NCBI GenBank assembly: GCA_964647485.1
Contig: CAZYHV010000022.1
Coordinates: 1-64,000, forward strand
Reading direction: 5' to 3'
Length of the DNA stretch: 64,000 bases
Source of the DNA: FW021-bin31 sp964647485
Lineage (GTDB): Bacteria > Bacteroidota > Bacteroidia > Chitinophagales > Chitinophagaceae
Shown in pieces: positions 35,189 through 44,665 of the stretch. The number at the start of each line of letters is the position of its first letter. The stretch's first letter is position 1. Under the pieces are notes generated by a model. It searched no databases and was not told the origin of the DNA. It saw nothing but the letters and a program-made list of their open reading frames with translations. A program made the position numbers and the translations under genes.

Positions 35189-37479
35189 TATGCATTAGCT
35201 GCATCACTATTATCTGTAGGAGTGACATCATCTTCCGGAGTAGAGTTATCTACCGGTGCATCTGCATGAATTAATTTCTTATAGGCCTTAATAAAGACGG
35301 CTCCCAGGTTTTCCTGCGGCGGAATATAATCCTGGAATAGCTGATAATAATGCGGAGAACCTTTGAAATGGGCATTTAATTGGTTCCAAATGGACTCCCA
35401 ATGCAAATCTTTCCCTTCTCTTACATGACGTTCTATGGTACGAATAATGGGTTCATTCACTCCCATAGATCCAGTTTGCTTCGAAGTAATAATCTGGGCA
35501 TTCGGCGCCACATTCAGGACATTCGCAAGGCTGTTATATCCTCCACAGGAGCCCAACATAACCAATTTGGCAGAACTTTGTAATTCTGCAATAGAAGCTT
35601 TCACATGATAGCTATGTCCCCGATGGATAAATATAGTAGGGTTAATATTATTGGCTGCTAAATAATCCTGAAGTTTCTGCATTCCTACCTCATCTTCTGT
35701 TTGCATTGGTTTCTTGGCAAAAATAGTAATGGGTTTCCCCTTCCGGGAAGTAATTTTTACCCAATATTTCGTATCTTTAATGTGCCAATCCCCATTTCTA
35801 AAACTCGTCATGAAACTCCTATAAGAGGCAAAGCCGTCTTTATCTCCATAAAAGAAGACTTCTTCAAAAATCCTACCGTCTGCATCAGTCAATTCTTTAT
35901 AGGGAATATAATCCAAAGGCGGGAGATTTAATTTATCAGCCATATTATCAGCCCAATCTTCCGCTTTACTATGAGTATTTCTGGTATTAAATAAAGTAGC
36001 CAGCAATCCATATATGACTTTCCCTCTTTTATCATTTTGGCTTTCCATTTTTTGGAAATTCAGATTCACCTGCTGTTGTAAGCTATTGAGCAATTCTTTA
36101 TCTTTAATACTTCCAAAAGCATCGGCTACGTCTACCGCATCTTCTAATCCTTCCGTATTTTGCAATCCGGTCACAAACTTACGCATTAGCAGGCTGGAAT
36201 TAGCCGGCTTCATGGTTTCCAAGAAAGTATTCAGTGTATTATAAGCTGCAGAGAGCGTAATAAATTTTCTAAAATGATCAAAGACCAAAGACATCAATAA
36301 TTCGTCACCGGTATGTGGCTTCATTCGATCCATCATCCGATGATACAATCCTACAAAACTAGAGGTATAGATTTCTTCCTGTCCATTGACCAATACATAA
36401 TAAATCTCCTGAGGAGTCAACTTATTGGCAACAGCAAATCTTACTCTGTCAGAACTTTCATGTAATTCATTGACCATACGGATGTACCGCATAGCCCTCT
36501 TTCTGACATTATATTCCATTGCTTTCAAACCAATAGGTTGATCTCCGGAAAGCTTTCTTTTGTTCATATCCATCAAAGTCTTTACCGATAACCGATAGAA
36601 AGCATTCTCATCTGAAGCCACCTTTTTCAAATGGGAAATAGTGTATGTGCTATCTACGATATAATCGACAAAAGGCAACAATCGAATAGCCTTACCTGAA
36701 GCACCCACTTGTACAATCGTTTGTACCAATCTATCAGGATTATGCCTTATTTTACGACCAAGCGGTGTATAGGAAGTAGCAAAATTATACACACTCACCG
36801 GATAGGTACGAGCTATTTGAGCCACTGTAGAATCAATAAAAGGAGCATCAACCAAGTCAGGATAATTCTGATTTAAAGTAGCCAGAAAATGCTCCGGATG
36901 CTCTTTCGAATATAATCTAAGTAAAGCAGTTCTTGCTTTTTTATAACCATAATTTTGAGAAAATTGAATCACATTTATATTGGCTATATCATAGGGAATC
37001 CCTTTTACAAAAGGGGCTATACTCTCCCCTTTTTGATCTGCTTGAAGCATTTTTGAAAAGTTATCAATCAAAACAATGGCTGCCTTCGGTTGTAAAATAC
37101 CCTCTGTTCTTTCCAAGTTATAATGTTTCAGCATTTGATAAATACTATTAAGGTAAAAGATCTGCAATCGCTTACTTTGAGAAGACTTCTCAATATTCCT
37201 GCGCATTTTATTTACCTTACTATATATTGCCTTCGTGACTTTTTTATTGATGTCGGCATCTTCGGAAACCTTTACTTTTTGGTCTTCTTTCCCATCAAAA
37301 AGATCCGCTTTCTTTTGTTCATTGGATATCTTTTCATGCCATATTTGTAAATATATAGGGATGAGCACCTCTGAAGTATCTTGTTCAGTACGAGGTTGAA
37401 CAGAGGCATCAGCAGAAAAAGTAAATAAAATGGAACTACTCATCAATCCTGCAATCAAAAGAATTAAAAACTGTTTCAT
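35188..37479 (-). CDS. large exported protein with a caspase-like His/Cys segment
   Basis: The 763-residue protein has a signal peptide (about 1-25, ending ADA). Residues 30-550 are largely helical without a family I recognise. Near the C terminus is TIFIHRGHSYH (H619, H622, H625), a short helix, then KLVMLGSCGGYN (C645), then AQIITSKQTGSMG. A strand ending in HxGH, a helix and a strand ending in a Cys, followed by another strand, is the core order of clan CD cysteine peptidases (caspase, gingipain and clostripain type). The His-to-Cys spacing is 23-26 residues, shorter than in most known families. Activity is not proven. The acidic tail after 745 is low complexity. It has its own promoter element at 37515-37522. 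Confidence 0.6.
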   Translation of the reverse strand: MKQFLILLIAGLMSSSILFTFSADASVQPRTEQDTSEVLIPIYLQIWHEKISNEQKKADLFDGKEDQKVKVSEDADINKKVTKAIYSKVNKMRRNIEKSSQSKRLQIFYLNSIYQMLKHYNLERTEGILQPKAAIVLIDNFSKMLQADQKGESIAPFVKGIPYDIANINVIQFSQNYGYKKARTALLRLYSKEHPEHFLATLNQNYPDLVDAPFIDSTVAQIARTYPVSVYNFATSYTPLGRKIRHNPDRLVQTIVQVGASGKAIRLLPFVDYIVDSTYTISHLKKVASDENAFYRLSVKTLMDMNKRKLSGDQPIGLKAMEYNVRKRAMRYIRMVNELHESSDRVRFAVANKLTPQEIYYVLVNGQEEIYTSSFVGLYHRMMDRMKPHTGDELLMSLVFDHFRKFITLSAAYNTLNTFLETMKPANSSLLMRKFVTGLQNTEGLEDAVDVADAFGSIKDKELLNSLQQQVNLNFQKMESQNDKRGKVIYGLLATLFNTRNTHSKAEDWADNMADKLNLPPLDYIPYKELTDADGRIFEEVFFYGDKDGFASYRSFMTSFRNGDWHIKDTKYWVKITSRKGKPITIFAKKPMQTEDEVGMQKLQDYLAANNINPTIFIHRGHSYHVKASIAELQSSAKLVMLGSCGGYNSLANVLNVAPNAQIITSKQTGSMGVNEPIIRTIERHVREGKDLHWESIWNQLNAHFKGSPHYYQLFQDYIPPQENLGAVFIKAYKKLIHADAPVDNSTPEDDVTPTDNSDAANA

Positions 37480-37514
37480 TGGTATTAAAAATTGAATCTT
37501 ATATTAATTCTGTA

Positions 37515-37522
37515 CAAATTTA
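37515..37522 (-). promoter_or_regulatory. TAnnTTTG promoter element for the 763-residue exported protein
   Basis: The minus strand reads TAAATTTG, 36 bases before the ATG. Confidence 0.6.
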
Positions 37523-37732
37523 CAGCCAAACTTTCAACTTTGGAATTTCCTTGCTTCATAATTTACTTATTCGCTTATTTTTTAACAAAAAATGGGGGAA
37601 AAGATGCTTTTTTTTATAAAAAAACAAAAAACAAAAGTTTCATACTTTTCTGGAAACTAACACCTTACGATTCCTCTCAAAAATTATTTCTCATATAGAA
37701 AGCTGAAATTAGTAAAACTCCCAAAATGAACC

Positions 37733-37740
37733 TATTTTTG
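37733..37740 (+). promoter_or_regulatory. TAnnTTTG promoter element for the phosphate operon
   Basis: TATTTTTG lies 24 bases before the ATG at 37764. Confidence 0.6.
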
Positions 37741-37763
37741 TCTCTGAAAATAATCATCCTTCT

Positions 37764-38411
37764 ATGAATTTCAATAGCGTACTCAAGTTTTTTCTCCCAA
37801 AAGATAAAGTCTTCTACGTACTCTTTGAAAAAGTTTCTGACACACTCGAAGAAATGTCCACCCTTCTTTTAGAAGGGGTTAAACAATCGGATTTTGTCAA
37901 ACGAAAAGAACTTTTTAAGCGAATAGCAGAATTGGAACATGAAAATGATAGCACCACCCATCAAACCTATGTAGAATTAGGACAAAATTTCATCACCCCT
38001 TTTGATCGGGAAGATATTCATACGCTCACTGCCACCCTAGATGACATTGCAGATCATATCCACGGAACCTCAAAGAAGATGATTCTCTACAATTATTTTG
38101 AGACGGATGACAGTATCAATGGTCTTGCAGATGTTATCTATAAATCTACAGTAGAGATCAAAAAAGCAGTACATGAGTTGAGAAATATGACCAACTTGAA
38201 ATATATAAAAGAAGCCTGCGTTCGCATTAATAGCTTGGAGAATCAAGGAGATGATATTTATGACAGCAAAGTCGCAGCCCTTTTTCAACATGAGGATGAT
38301 CCACGCCGAATCATTATTCTAAAGGATATCCTTCATTCTATGGAAGCAGCTGCAGATAAATGTGAAGATGTAGCCAATGTATTAGAATCTATTTTAATAA
38401 AATATGCTTAA
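37764..38411 (+). CDS. DUF47/PhoU-like accessory protein of the phosphate transporter
   Basis: The 215-residue protein is an all-helical PhoU-like DUF47 (YkaA/Pit-accessory) protein. Marks are ELEHENDSTTHQTYVELGQNF, FITPFDREDIHTLTATLDDIADHI and the C-terminal ILHSMEAAADKCEDVANVLE. In many bacteria this family is encoded directly before a PiT transporter and modulates it. Here the PiT gene starts 36 bases downstream, which fits that role. No signal peptide is present. Confidence 0.93.
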   Translation: MNFNSVLKFFLPKDKVFYVLFEKVSDTLEEMSTLLLEGVKQSDFVKRKELFKRIAELEHENDSTTHQTYVELGQNFITPFDREDIHTLTATLDDIADHIHGTSKKMILYNYFETDDSINGLADVIYKSTVEIKKAVHELRNMTNLKYIKEACVRINSLENQGDDIYDSKVAALFQHEDDPRRIIILKDILHSMEAAADKCEDVANVLESILIKYA

Positions 38412-38446
38412 TGTGGGCAAGACACAACATCTATAGTTGAATTTAT

Positions 38447-39499
38447 ATGACCTTATTACTTATCATTATAGGACTGTGCATCATTTTTGACCTTATAAAT
38501 GGATTTCATGATTCTGCCAATTCCATTGCAACGATAGTCTCTACCAAAGTACTCTCCCCTTTTCAAGCTGTATTGTTTGCAGCTTGTTTTAATTTTCTGG
38601 CTTATTGGATATTTGATTTAAATGTAGCCGATACCGTTGCAAAAGTAGCGCACACCCTCCAAATCAATTTGTGGGTCATTTTATGTGCAATCCTGGCAGC
38701 GATTACATGGAATTTGATTACCTGGGCTCTGGGGATTCCTTCAAGTTCCTCGCATACGTTGATAGGTGGTTTTGCCGGTGCTGCAGTAGCCCATGGAGGC
38801 TTTAGTACTGTTAATATGTGGGTAGTTATGAAAATTGCGGCCTTCATCTTTTTAGCCCCTGTTATCGGTATGCTTATTTCCATTACACTTCAGTTAATTA
38901 TCACACAACTATGTAAGAGATCAAGCTATGGGAAAACAGAGCATACCTTCAAATATCTCCAATTAATCTCATCAGCGGCGCTCTGTATCGGACATGGAGG
39001 AAATGATGCACAAAAAACAATGGGGCTGATTGCTGCGGCAGTAGTTGTTTACATCATTAATGTTCATGGAATCGATGCCACCGCCTTACCACAATGGTTA
39101 CATATTGGTTACACTATTAACGGAGATCAAGTAACTTTCCAACACCTGCCAGAATGGATTCCATTTGCGTGTTATCTAGCTATGGGTTTAGGTACAATGA
39201 TGGGTGGCTGGCGAATTATCAAAACCATGGGATCCAGAATAACTAAGGTCACTCCTTTTGAAGGTTTTGGAGCAGAATTAGGAGGAGCCATCACACTATT
39301 TATTACAGAAACTTTAGGTATTCCTGTAAGTACCACCCATACAATGACCGGTTCGATTATCGGGGTAGGATCAATAAAGCGTCTATCGGCAGTCCGTTGG
39401 GGAGTTACTTACAGTCTTTTGTGGGCTTGGATTATTACCATTCCTATTAGCGCGCTATTAGCTACTATTTTTTATTGGTTAACCTATCTTCTTCATTAA
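38447..39499 (+). CDS. low-affinity inorganic phosphate transporter, PiT family
   Basis: The 350-residue membrane protein carries both PiT signature repeats, GFHDSANSIATIVSTK near residue 20 and GHGGNDAQKTMGLI near residue 185. Each repeat half ends in a serine/threonine motif (IPSSSSHTLIGGFAG and VSTTHTMTGSIIGVG). About ten hydrophobic helices are visible. It takes up phosphate, probably as a metal complex, with H+. It is the second gene of the DUF47-PiT unit and ends 38 bases from convergent dnaB. Confidence 0.95.
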   Translation: MTLLLIIIGLCIIFDLINGFHDSANSIATIVSTKVLSPFQAVLFAACFNFLAYWIFDLNVADTVAKVAHTLQINLWVILCAILAAITWNLITWALGIPSSSSHTLIGGFAGAAVAHGGFSTVNMWVVMKIAAFIFLAPVIGMLISITLQLIITQLCKRSSYGKTEHTFKYLQLISSAALCIGHGGNDAQKTMGLIAAAVVVYIINVHGIDATALPQWLHIGYTINGDQVTFQHLPEWIPFACYLAMGLGTMMGGWRIIKTMGSRITKVTPFEGFGAELGGAITLFITETLGIPVSTTHTMTGSIIGVGSIKRLSAVRWGVTYSLLWAWIITIPISALLATIFYWLTYLLH

Positions 39500-39537
39500 G
39501 CTGTATAAGCTTTGTCGAACTTTGCGGTCTTCCTTCT

Positions 39538-41103
39538 TTAAAATGGCGTTTCTTCATTTCCTTCATCAAAAGACATGTCATTCATTCTTGACCCCTTCTG
39601 AATATACGTTTGCGAATCCTCTCCTCCTCCGGAGAAATCTCCTCCTCCTCCATTATCAAATCCATCATACCCCCCATACCCACCTTCTGTATCTTCAATT
39701 TCTTCAAAACGTTGAATATCTAACTGGGCTTTATAGTTCACTGTTGCCAATTTACCGTTTCTGTGTTTTGCAATTTTTATCTGAGTCAGTCCTTTAATCG
39801 ATTCCCCCATTTCATCGGTATCCTGATCATGATATTCCGGTCGATATAGGAACAAAACCATATCGGCATCCTGCTCAATCGCTCCCGATTCCCTCAAATC
39901 GCTTAACATCGGCATTTTATTCCCATCCCGACGTTTTTCTACCTCTCTACTCAACTGAGAAAGAGCAATCACCGGAAGTTCTAATTCTTTAGCTAATCCC
40001 TTCAAATCTCTGGAGATCTTACTAATTTCCTGTTCTCGGTTTGTATTCCTTCCACTAGTACCGGTCATCAACTGAAGATAGTCAATAATAACCAACCCAA
40101 GATTATTTTTATGTTTTAATCGTCGGCATTTTGCACGCAATTCAAACATATTGAGTGCCGGGGTATCATCAATAAAAAGGCTGGTTTCGGACAAAGGTTC
40201 TATTCCTTTTACCATCAACTGCTTCATTTCATATTCTTCCAGTTTACCGGATGAAATCCTTTCCAACAACACTTCCGATTTCATTGATAACATACGCTGC
40301 ACAATCTGACCGGCAGACATTTCTAAAGAAAAAATTGCTGATGCTGTAGGTTTAACCGGATCTGTTGCCGCATTGAGTGCTAAATTCAAGGCAAAAGCCG
40401 TTTTTCCTACTGACGGACGTGCAGCAAGAATCACCAAGTCGGTAGGTTGCCATCCCTTGGTAATGGAATCCATATGATTATAGCCCGAAGGCACCCCACT
40501 TATATCCTCATCACTCTCCCGTAGCATTTCTATTCGCTCCAGGGTTTGTTTCAACACATCACCGATATTGGTATAATTTTTTCTCAGATGGTTATCTGTA
40601 ATTTCATATAATTTCTGTTCCGCTTCATCCATCAGATCAAAAACATCTGTAGAATCTTCAAAGGCATCTTTAATAATCTCTCCGGAAATCCTAATCAACT
40701 CTCTCTGGATAAACTTTTGAAGTACAATCCTTGCATGCGCCTCCATGTTAGCAGTAGAAGAGACCATATTCGTCAACCGAGTCAGATAATAAGGTCCTCC
40801 AATCATTTCCAACTCTCCGGCAATCTTCATTTCTTCAGTAACTGTCAACAAATCTATTGGCATAGATTTATCAGAGAGTTCCCTCATAGCTTTAAAAATA
40901 GCTTGATGAGCTTCTACATAGAAACATTCCGGACGTAAGATTTCCACAGCTGTATCAAAGGCACTTTTCTCCAACATGATTGCCCCTAAAACGGCTTCTT
41001 CCAGATCTTTAGCCTGTGGTGGAACTTTCCCGTAAATTAAAGAGGATACATCACTTTTTTTCCTGCGCACATTCGCTTCTTTCTTGAGGTTGGAGAGTTC
41101 CAT
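39538..41103 (-). CDS. dnaB: replicative DNA helicase
   Basis: The 521-residue protein is the hexameric helicase that unwinds DNA ahead of the replisome. The N-terminal domain (about 30-130) includes LEEAVLGAIMLEKSAF. The RecA-like domain holds Walker A ARPSVGKTAFALN, Walker B LVIIDYLQLM, and the HxLSQLSREVEKR and QDADMVLFLYRPEY segments. The C terminus is a Gly- and acid-rich tail (GGYGGYDGF...DFSGGG) ending ETPF, resembling the tails of SSB-type proteins. There is no intein. A cluster of DnaA-box-like sites lies just upstream at 41347-41397. Confidence 0.97.
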   Translation of the reverse strand: MELSNLKKEANVRRKKSDVSSLIYGKVPPQAKDLEEAVLGAIMLEKSAFDTAVEILRPECFYVEAHQAIFKAMRELSDKSMPIDLLTVTEEMKIAGELEMIGGPYYLTRLTNMVSSTANMEAHARIVLQKFIQRELIRISGEIIKDAFEDSTDVFDLMDEAEQKLYEITDNHLRKNYTNIGDVLKQTLERIEMLRESDEDISGVPSGYNHMDSITKGWQPTDLVILAARPSVGKTAFALNLALNAATDPVKPTASAIFSLEMSAGQIVQRMLSMKSEVLLERISSGKLEEYEMKQLMVKGIEPLSETSLFIDDTPALNMFELRAKCRRLKHKNNLGLVIIDYLQLMTGTSGRNTNREQEISKISRDLKGLAKELELPVIALSQLSREVEKRRDGNKMPMLSDLRESGAIEQDADMVLFLYRPEYHDQDTDEMGESIKGLTQIKIAKHRNGKLATVNYKAQLDIQRFEEIEDTEGGYGGYDGFDNGGGGDFSGGGEDSQTYIQKGSRMNDMSFDEGNEETPF

Positions 41104-41346
41104 AAATTCGTTTCGTATGATTTTTATATTTTATAATGAATTAGTAATCAGATAATTATTAAATAGGTATAAGCCTCTTATGACGACCGCTCTTAACATA
41201 AGGAAAAAGTTCCTTTTCTCTAAAATCGAAAATACGAAATTAGTTATATTCTTCTTCATTCCCCATTATTTCACCGAAAATATTTATTAATTATTATAGT
41301 AAAATACTACACGAAGAAAATGGAGTTATCCTATTTTCTCTTTTCA

Positions 41347-41397
41347 ATATCCACAGTTACCTTCATTTATTCACAACATAATCACAACTTATTCACA
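41347..41397 (+). promoter_or_regulatory. cluster of DnaA-box-like sequences
   Basis: TTATTCACA occurs at 41367-41375 and 41389-41397 (both match TTWTNCACA), and ATATCCACA at 41347-41355 differs by one base. The three starts are 20 and 22 bases apart, about two helical turns. An A/T-only stretch lies about 45 bases away. Confidence 0.45.
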
Positions 41398-41404
41398 TAG
41401 GCAA

Positions 41405-41439
41405 AAAAGGACTAAAAAATCTTTCCTTTTAGTCCTTTT
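41405..41439 (-). terminator. Rho-independent terminator after fabG
   Basis: A perfect 13-bp stem (AAAAGGACTAAAA / TTTTAGTCCTTTT) with a 9-base loop; the minus strand ends in a T run. Confidence 0.92.
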
Positions 41440-41470
41440 AAATAGACCTTAAATGTCTTTGGCAATTGAG

Positions 41471-42220
41471 TTACATATTCAATCCGCCACAAACGCTAAT
41501 GGTTTGTCCGGTAACATAGCTACTTAAATCAGAAGCCAGATACAGCGCAGTATTAGCAATATCCTCACCTTTTGCAAAGCGACCAAGCGGAATTTGTTTC
41601 TTATAATTATCAGCCACCTCTCCTTCTTTTAAATAATCGGTCATATCAGTTTCCACAAATCCGGGAGCAATAGCATTACATCGTACATTTCGACTACCCA
41701 ATTCTTGGGCAATTGATTTCGTAAATCCAATAATACCGGCCTTAGATGCTGCATAACTACTCTGCCCAGCATTACCTCTAATTCCAATAATAGAGCTCAT
41801 ATTAATAATTACACCCTGTCTGGCTTTCATCATGGGGCGAATCACCTGCTTCGTCATATTATAAACGCTTTTCAGATTGATCCCAATCACATCATCCCAC
41901 TGTTCTTCATTCAAACGTAACAAAAGGTTATCTTTTGAGATTCCGGCATTATTTATACAAACATCAATAGCCCCAAACGCCTTAATAACATCAGCCACAA
42001 AAGATTGGCAATCGGCGAAGTCTCCGGCATTGGACTGTTCTGCAATCGCTTTTACATTAAAAGACTCAAGCTTCTCAACAAGTTCTTTTGCTTTCTCCTC
42101 AGAGCTACGATAGGTAAAGGCTATATTTGCGCCTTGTTCGGCAAATTTCAAAGCAATAGCCTCTCCTATACCACGGCTACCTCCTGTAAGGATAACATTT
42201 TTGTTTTCTAATAAATTCAT
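41471..42220 (-). CDS. fabG: 3-oxoacyl-[acyl-carrier-protein] reductase
   Basis: The 249-residue SDR reduces 3-oxoacyl-ACP in fatty acid synthesis. Motifs are the NADP-binding TGGSRGIG (12-19), NNAGIS, the catalytic Ser in INMSSIIGIRGNAGQ, and Tyr-Lys in YAASKAG. The C-terminal VTGQTISVCGGLNM is the standard FabG end. It is the third gene of the minus-strand unit lptB-GH3-fabG, starting 11 bases after the GH3 gene. Confidence 0.94.
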   Translation of the reverse strand: MNLLENKNVILTGGSRGIGEAIALKFAEQGANIAFTYRSSEEKAKELVEKLESFNVKAIAEQSNAGDFADCQSFVADVIKAFGAIDVCINNAGISKDNLLLRLNEEQWDDVIGINLKSVYNMTKQVIRPMMKARQGVIINMSSIIGIRGNAGQSSYAASKAGIIGFTKSIAQELGSRNVRCNAIAPGFVETDMTDYLKEGEVADNYKKQIPLGRFAKGEDIANTALYLASDLSSYVTGQTISVCGGLNM

Positions 42221-42231
42221 ATGTCACTGTT

Positions 42232-43749
42232 TTATGATTGAATCATGTTTAATATTTCATCAATATATCTTCGGTCATTACTTAAACGTGGAACTTTATG
42301 CTGCCCCCCCAATTTATCTTTATACTTAAGCCAATTATTAAAAGTACCCTTGGGTAATACCTTTACTTTAGGACGATGAAGCGCCATTCCTTTATATCTT
42401 TTTGCTTCATAATCAGAATTCACTTCCTGCAAGGCTTGATCCAAAAGAGTAATAAACGTGTCGATATCTTTCGGTTCCTTCTCAAATTCGATTAACCATT
42501 CATGAGCTCCGTTTGTATGATCTGAAAAGAAAATGGGAGCCACCGTATAATCACTCAGAATAGCATGCGTTTGATGACAAGCATGAGCAATTGCTTTATC
42601 TGAGTTTTCTACAATAACCTCCTCTCCAAAAGCATTGATAAAGGATTTTGTACGGCCCATCACCTTTATTCGAAAAGGATAGGTCGTTGTAAATTGGATA
42701 GTATCACCCACGACATACCGCCATAAACCACTGTTTGTAGAGATGACCAATACATAAGTCTGACCTACTTCTACTTCTTCTAATTGCAAAGTTCTCGGAT
42801 TTGATTTTTCTAATTCTTCTTGGGGCATAAATTCATAAAAAATGCCATGTTTCAGCATCAACAACATCCCTTTATTTTCCAAGATGTCATCCTGGGCGGC
42901 AAAAAATCCTTCTGAAGCATTATAAGTCTCCTGATATTTCATTTCAGGATCCCGAATTAGTCTTTCAAACTGCTCCTTATATGGAGTAAAGCTTACTCCT
43001 CCATGAAGATATAATTCTAAGTTAGGCCAAACTTCCTTTATGTCACTTTTCCCGGTAAGTTCCAGAATATATTTCATCAATAAAATCGTCCAGGAAGGAA
43101 CTCCGGCAATGGAAGACACATTTTCGGTAATGGTTTCTTTTGCAATGCGATCAAATTTCTTTTCCCACTCATCCATCAAGGCAACCGAGAGATCCGGAGT
43201 GCGCATCAACTGTCCATAAAAAGGCATATTCTGAAGCACGACAGCACTTAAATCTCCATATGAAATTAAATCATTTAATTGGCTTACCTGATGGCTTCCC
43301 CCAATTACCAAGGATTTACCGGTTAACAAATCTGACTTAGGAAAATTATGATAAAACAAAGTCAATACATCTCTACCGGCTCGATAATGACATTCTCTCA
43401 AACTTTCTCTCGTAACGGGAATAAATTTACTTTTATCATTTGTTGTACCACTTGATTTAGCAAACCAGCGGATAGGGGTGTTCCATAACAAGTTTTGTTC
43501 TCCCCCAATAATCCGATCAATATAAGGTTTCAACAATTCATAATCTTGTAAAGGAACGCTCTTTTTAAAGGTCGTAATCGTTCGAATGTCACTAAAATTA
43601 TATTTTCTTCCAAACTCAGTATATTGCCCCTGATTAACGAGATCTTGAAACACCTCTTTCTGCGCATCACATGGAGCATTAATAAATTGTTCCATGCGAC
43701 CCGACCGCAAACGCGCAATTCGTGATAAGGCAGGACTAAGTATCTTCAT
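42232..43749 (-). CDS. GH3 auxin-responsive-promoter family protein
   Basis: The 505-residue protein belongs to the GH3 branch of acyl-adenylate-forming enzymes. Recognisable blocks are FAKSSGTTNDKSKFIPVT (ATP P-loop type, about 92-109), YNASEGFFAAQD (about 272-283) and LWRYVVGDTIQFT (about 325-337). In plants the family conjugates amino acids to hormones; the bacterial role is not known to me. Its place between lptB and fabG suggests an envelope- or lipid-related acid as substrate, but that is inference. Length is a little shorter than plant forms. Confidence 0.88.
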   Translation of the reverse strand: MKILSPALSRIARLRSGRMEQFINAPCDAQKEVFQDLVNQGQYTEFGRKYNFSDIRTITTFKKSVPLQDYELLKPYIDRIIGGEQNLLWNTPIRWFAKSSGTTNDKSKFIPVTRESLRECHYRAGRDVLTLFYHNFPKSDLLTGKSLVIGGSHQVSQLNDLISYGDLSAVVLQNMPFYGQLMRTPDLSVALMDEWEKKFDRIAKETITENVSSIAGVPSWTILLMKYILELTGKSDIKEVWPNLELYLHGGVSFTPYKEQFERLIRDPEMKYQETYNASEGFFAAQDDILENKGMLLMLKHGIFYEFMPQEELEKSNPRTLQLEEVEVGQTYVLVISTNSGLWRYVVGDTIQFTTTYPFRIKVMGRTKSFINAFGEEVIVENSDKAIAHACHQTHAILSDYTVAPIFFSDHTNGAHEWLIEFEKEPKDIDTFITLLDQALQEVNSDYEAKRYKGMALHRPKVKVLPKGTFNNWLKYKDKLGGQHKVPRLSNDRRYIDEILNMIQS

Positions 43750-43762
43750 ATATTAGCAGCTA

Positions 43763-44527
43763 TTAATCAGAGGAATCTTCAGGTAAATCCTCTAGAATTT
43801 TCTTCCCTTTAAATTCAAAATTCTTTCCAAGATATACTTTCCTAACCTGAGGATCTGCAGCTAAGTCTTCTGCTGTTCCGGCCTTTAGAATATTCCCTTC
43901 AAACATTAAATAAGCCCGATCTGTTATAGAAAGTGTTTCTTGCACATTGTGGTCGGTAATAAGAATACCTATATTTTTTCTTTTTAGTTGCACGACGATG
44001 GTCTGAATGTCCTCTACCGCAATAGGATCTATTCCTGCGAAAGGCTCATCCAGCAGTATAAATTTAGGATCCACGGCCAGTGCTCTGGCAATTTCTGTTC
44101 GTCTTCTTTCCCCTCCGCTAAGCAAGTCCCCATTGCTCTTTCTTACATGCTGAAGGTGAAATTCATCCAAAAGAACTTCAAGTTTCTCCTTTCTTTCCTT
44201 TTTTTTCAATTTCGTCATTTCCAGGACAGCCAATATGTTATCCTCTACACTCAGTTTTCTAAAAACAGAAGCTTCCTGAGGAAGGTATCCTATTCCCATC
44301 TTTGACCGCTTATACATAGGAACTCTCGTAATGTTTTTATCATCCAGATAAACATCTCCTTCATCAGGTTTTATAAACCCTACCACTTGATAAAAAGTCG
44401 TTGTTTTTCCGGCACCATTTGGACCTAACAAACCCACAATCTCTCCCCTGGAAACTTCCAGCGAAACATGATCGACCACAACCCGACTACGATATTTTTT
44501 TACCAGTTCCTTTGTATGTAATTTCAA
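43763..44527 (-). CDS. lptB: lipopolysaccharide export ATP-binding protein LptB
   Basis: The 254-residue ABC ATPase fits LptB, which drives LPS extraction from the inner membrane. Walker A is GPNGAGKTTTFYQVVG, the Q-loop is GIGYLPQEASVFRKLSV, the signature is LSGGERRRTEIARAL, and Walker B is FILLDEPFAGIDPIAV. These match LptB closely. It is the first gene of the unit with the GH3 and fabG genes and has a TAnnTTTG element 20 bases upstream. Confidence 0.96.
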   Translation of the reverse strand: MKLHTKELVKKYRSRVVVDHVSLEVSRGEIVGLLGPNGAGKTTTFYQVVGFIKPDEGDVYLDDKNITRVPMYKRSKMGIGYLPQEASVFRKLSVEDNILAVLEMTKLKKKERKEKLEVLLDEFHLQHVRKSNGDLLSGGERRRTEIARALAVDPKFILLDEPFAGIDPIAVEDIQTIVVQLKRKNIGILITDHNVQETLSITDRAYLMFEGNILKAGTAEDLAADPQVRKVYLGKNFEFKGKKILEDLPEDSSD

Positions 44528-44546
44528 AACTCCTCTGTTTAGATAG

Positions 44547-44554
44547 CAAAAATA
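44547..44554 (-). promoter_or_regulatory. TAnnTTTG promoter element for lptB
   Basis: The minus strand reads TATTTTTG, 20 bases before the lptB ATG. Confidence 0.65.
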
Positions 44555-44632
44555 ACATTTATCCGCTTGAATTTAAAAATTAATCTTGTCGAAATCTCTG
44601 AGAATAGATTTTCTTTTTGACAGAAAAAGGTG

Positions 44633-44640
44633 TAGGTTTG
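44633..44640 (+). promoter_or_regulatory. TAnnTTTG promoter element for the small CxxC protein
   Basis: TAGGTTTG lies 26 bases before the ATG at 44666. Confidence 0.65.
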
Positions 44641-44665
44641 CATAAAGATAAAATCATTTTACAAG

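Larger units (their letters stand above)
41104..41470. other. 367-base intergenic region with DnaA-box-like cluster and terminator
   Basis: Between dnaB and fabG there is no gene. Bases 41277-41306 are almost all A/T. Bases 41347-41397 hold three same-strand DnaA-box-like sites, and 41405-41439 is a strong terminator for fabG. No tRNA or other RNA gene was seen. Confidence 0.8.
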
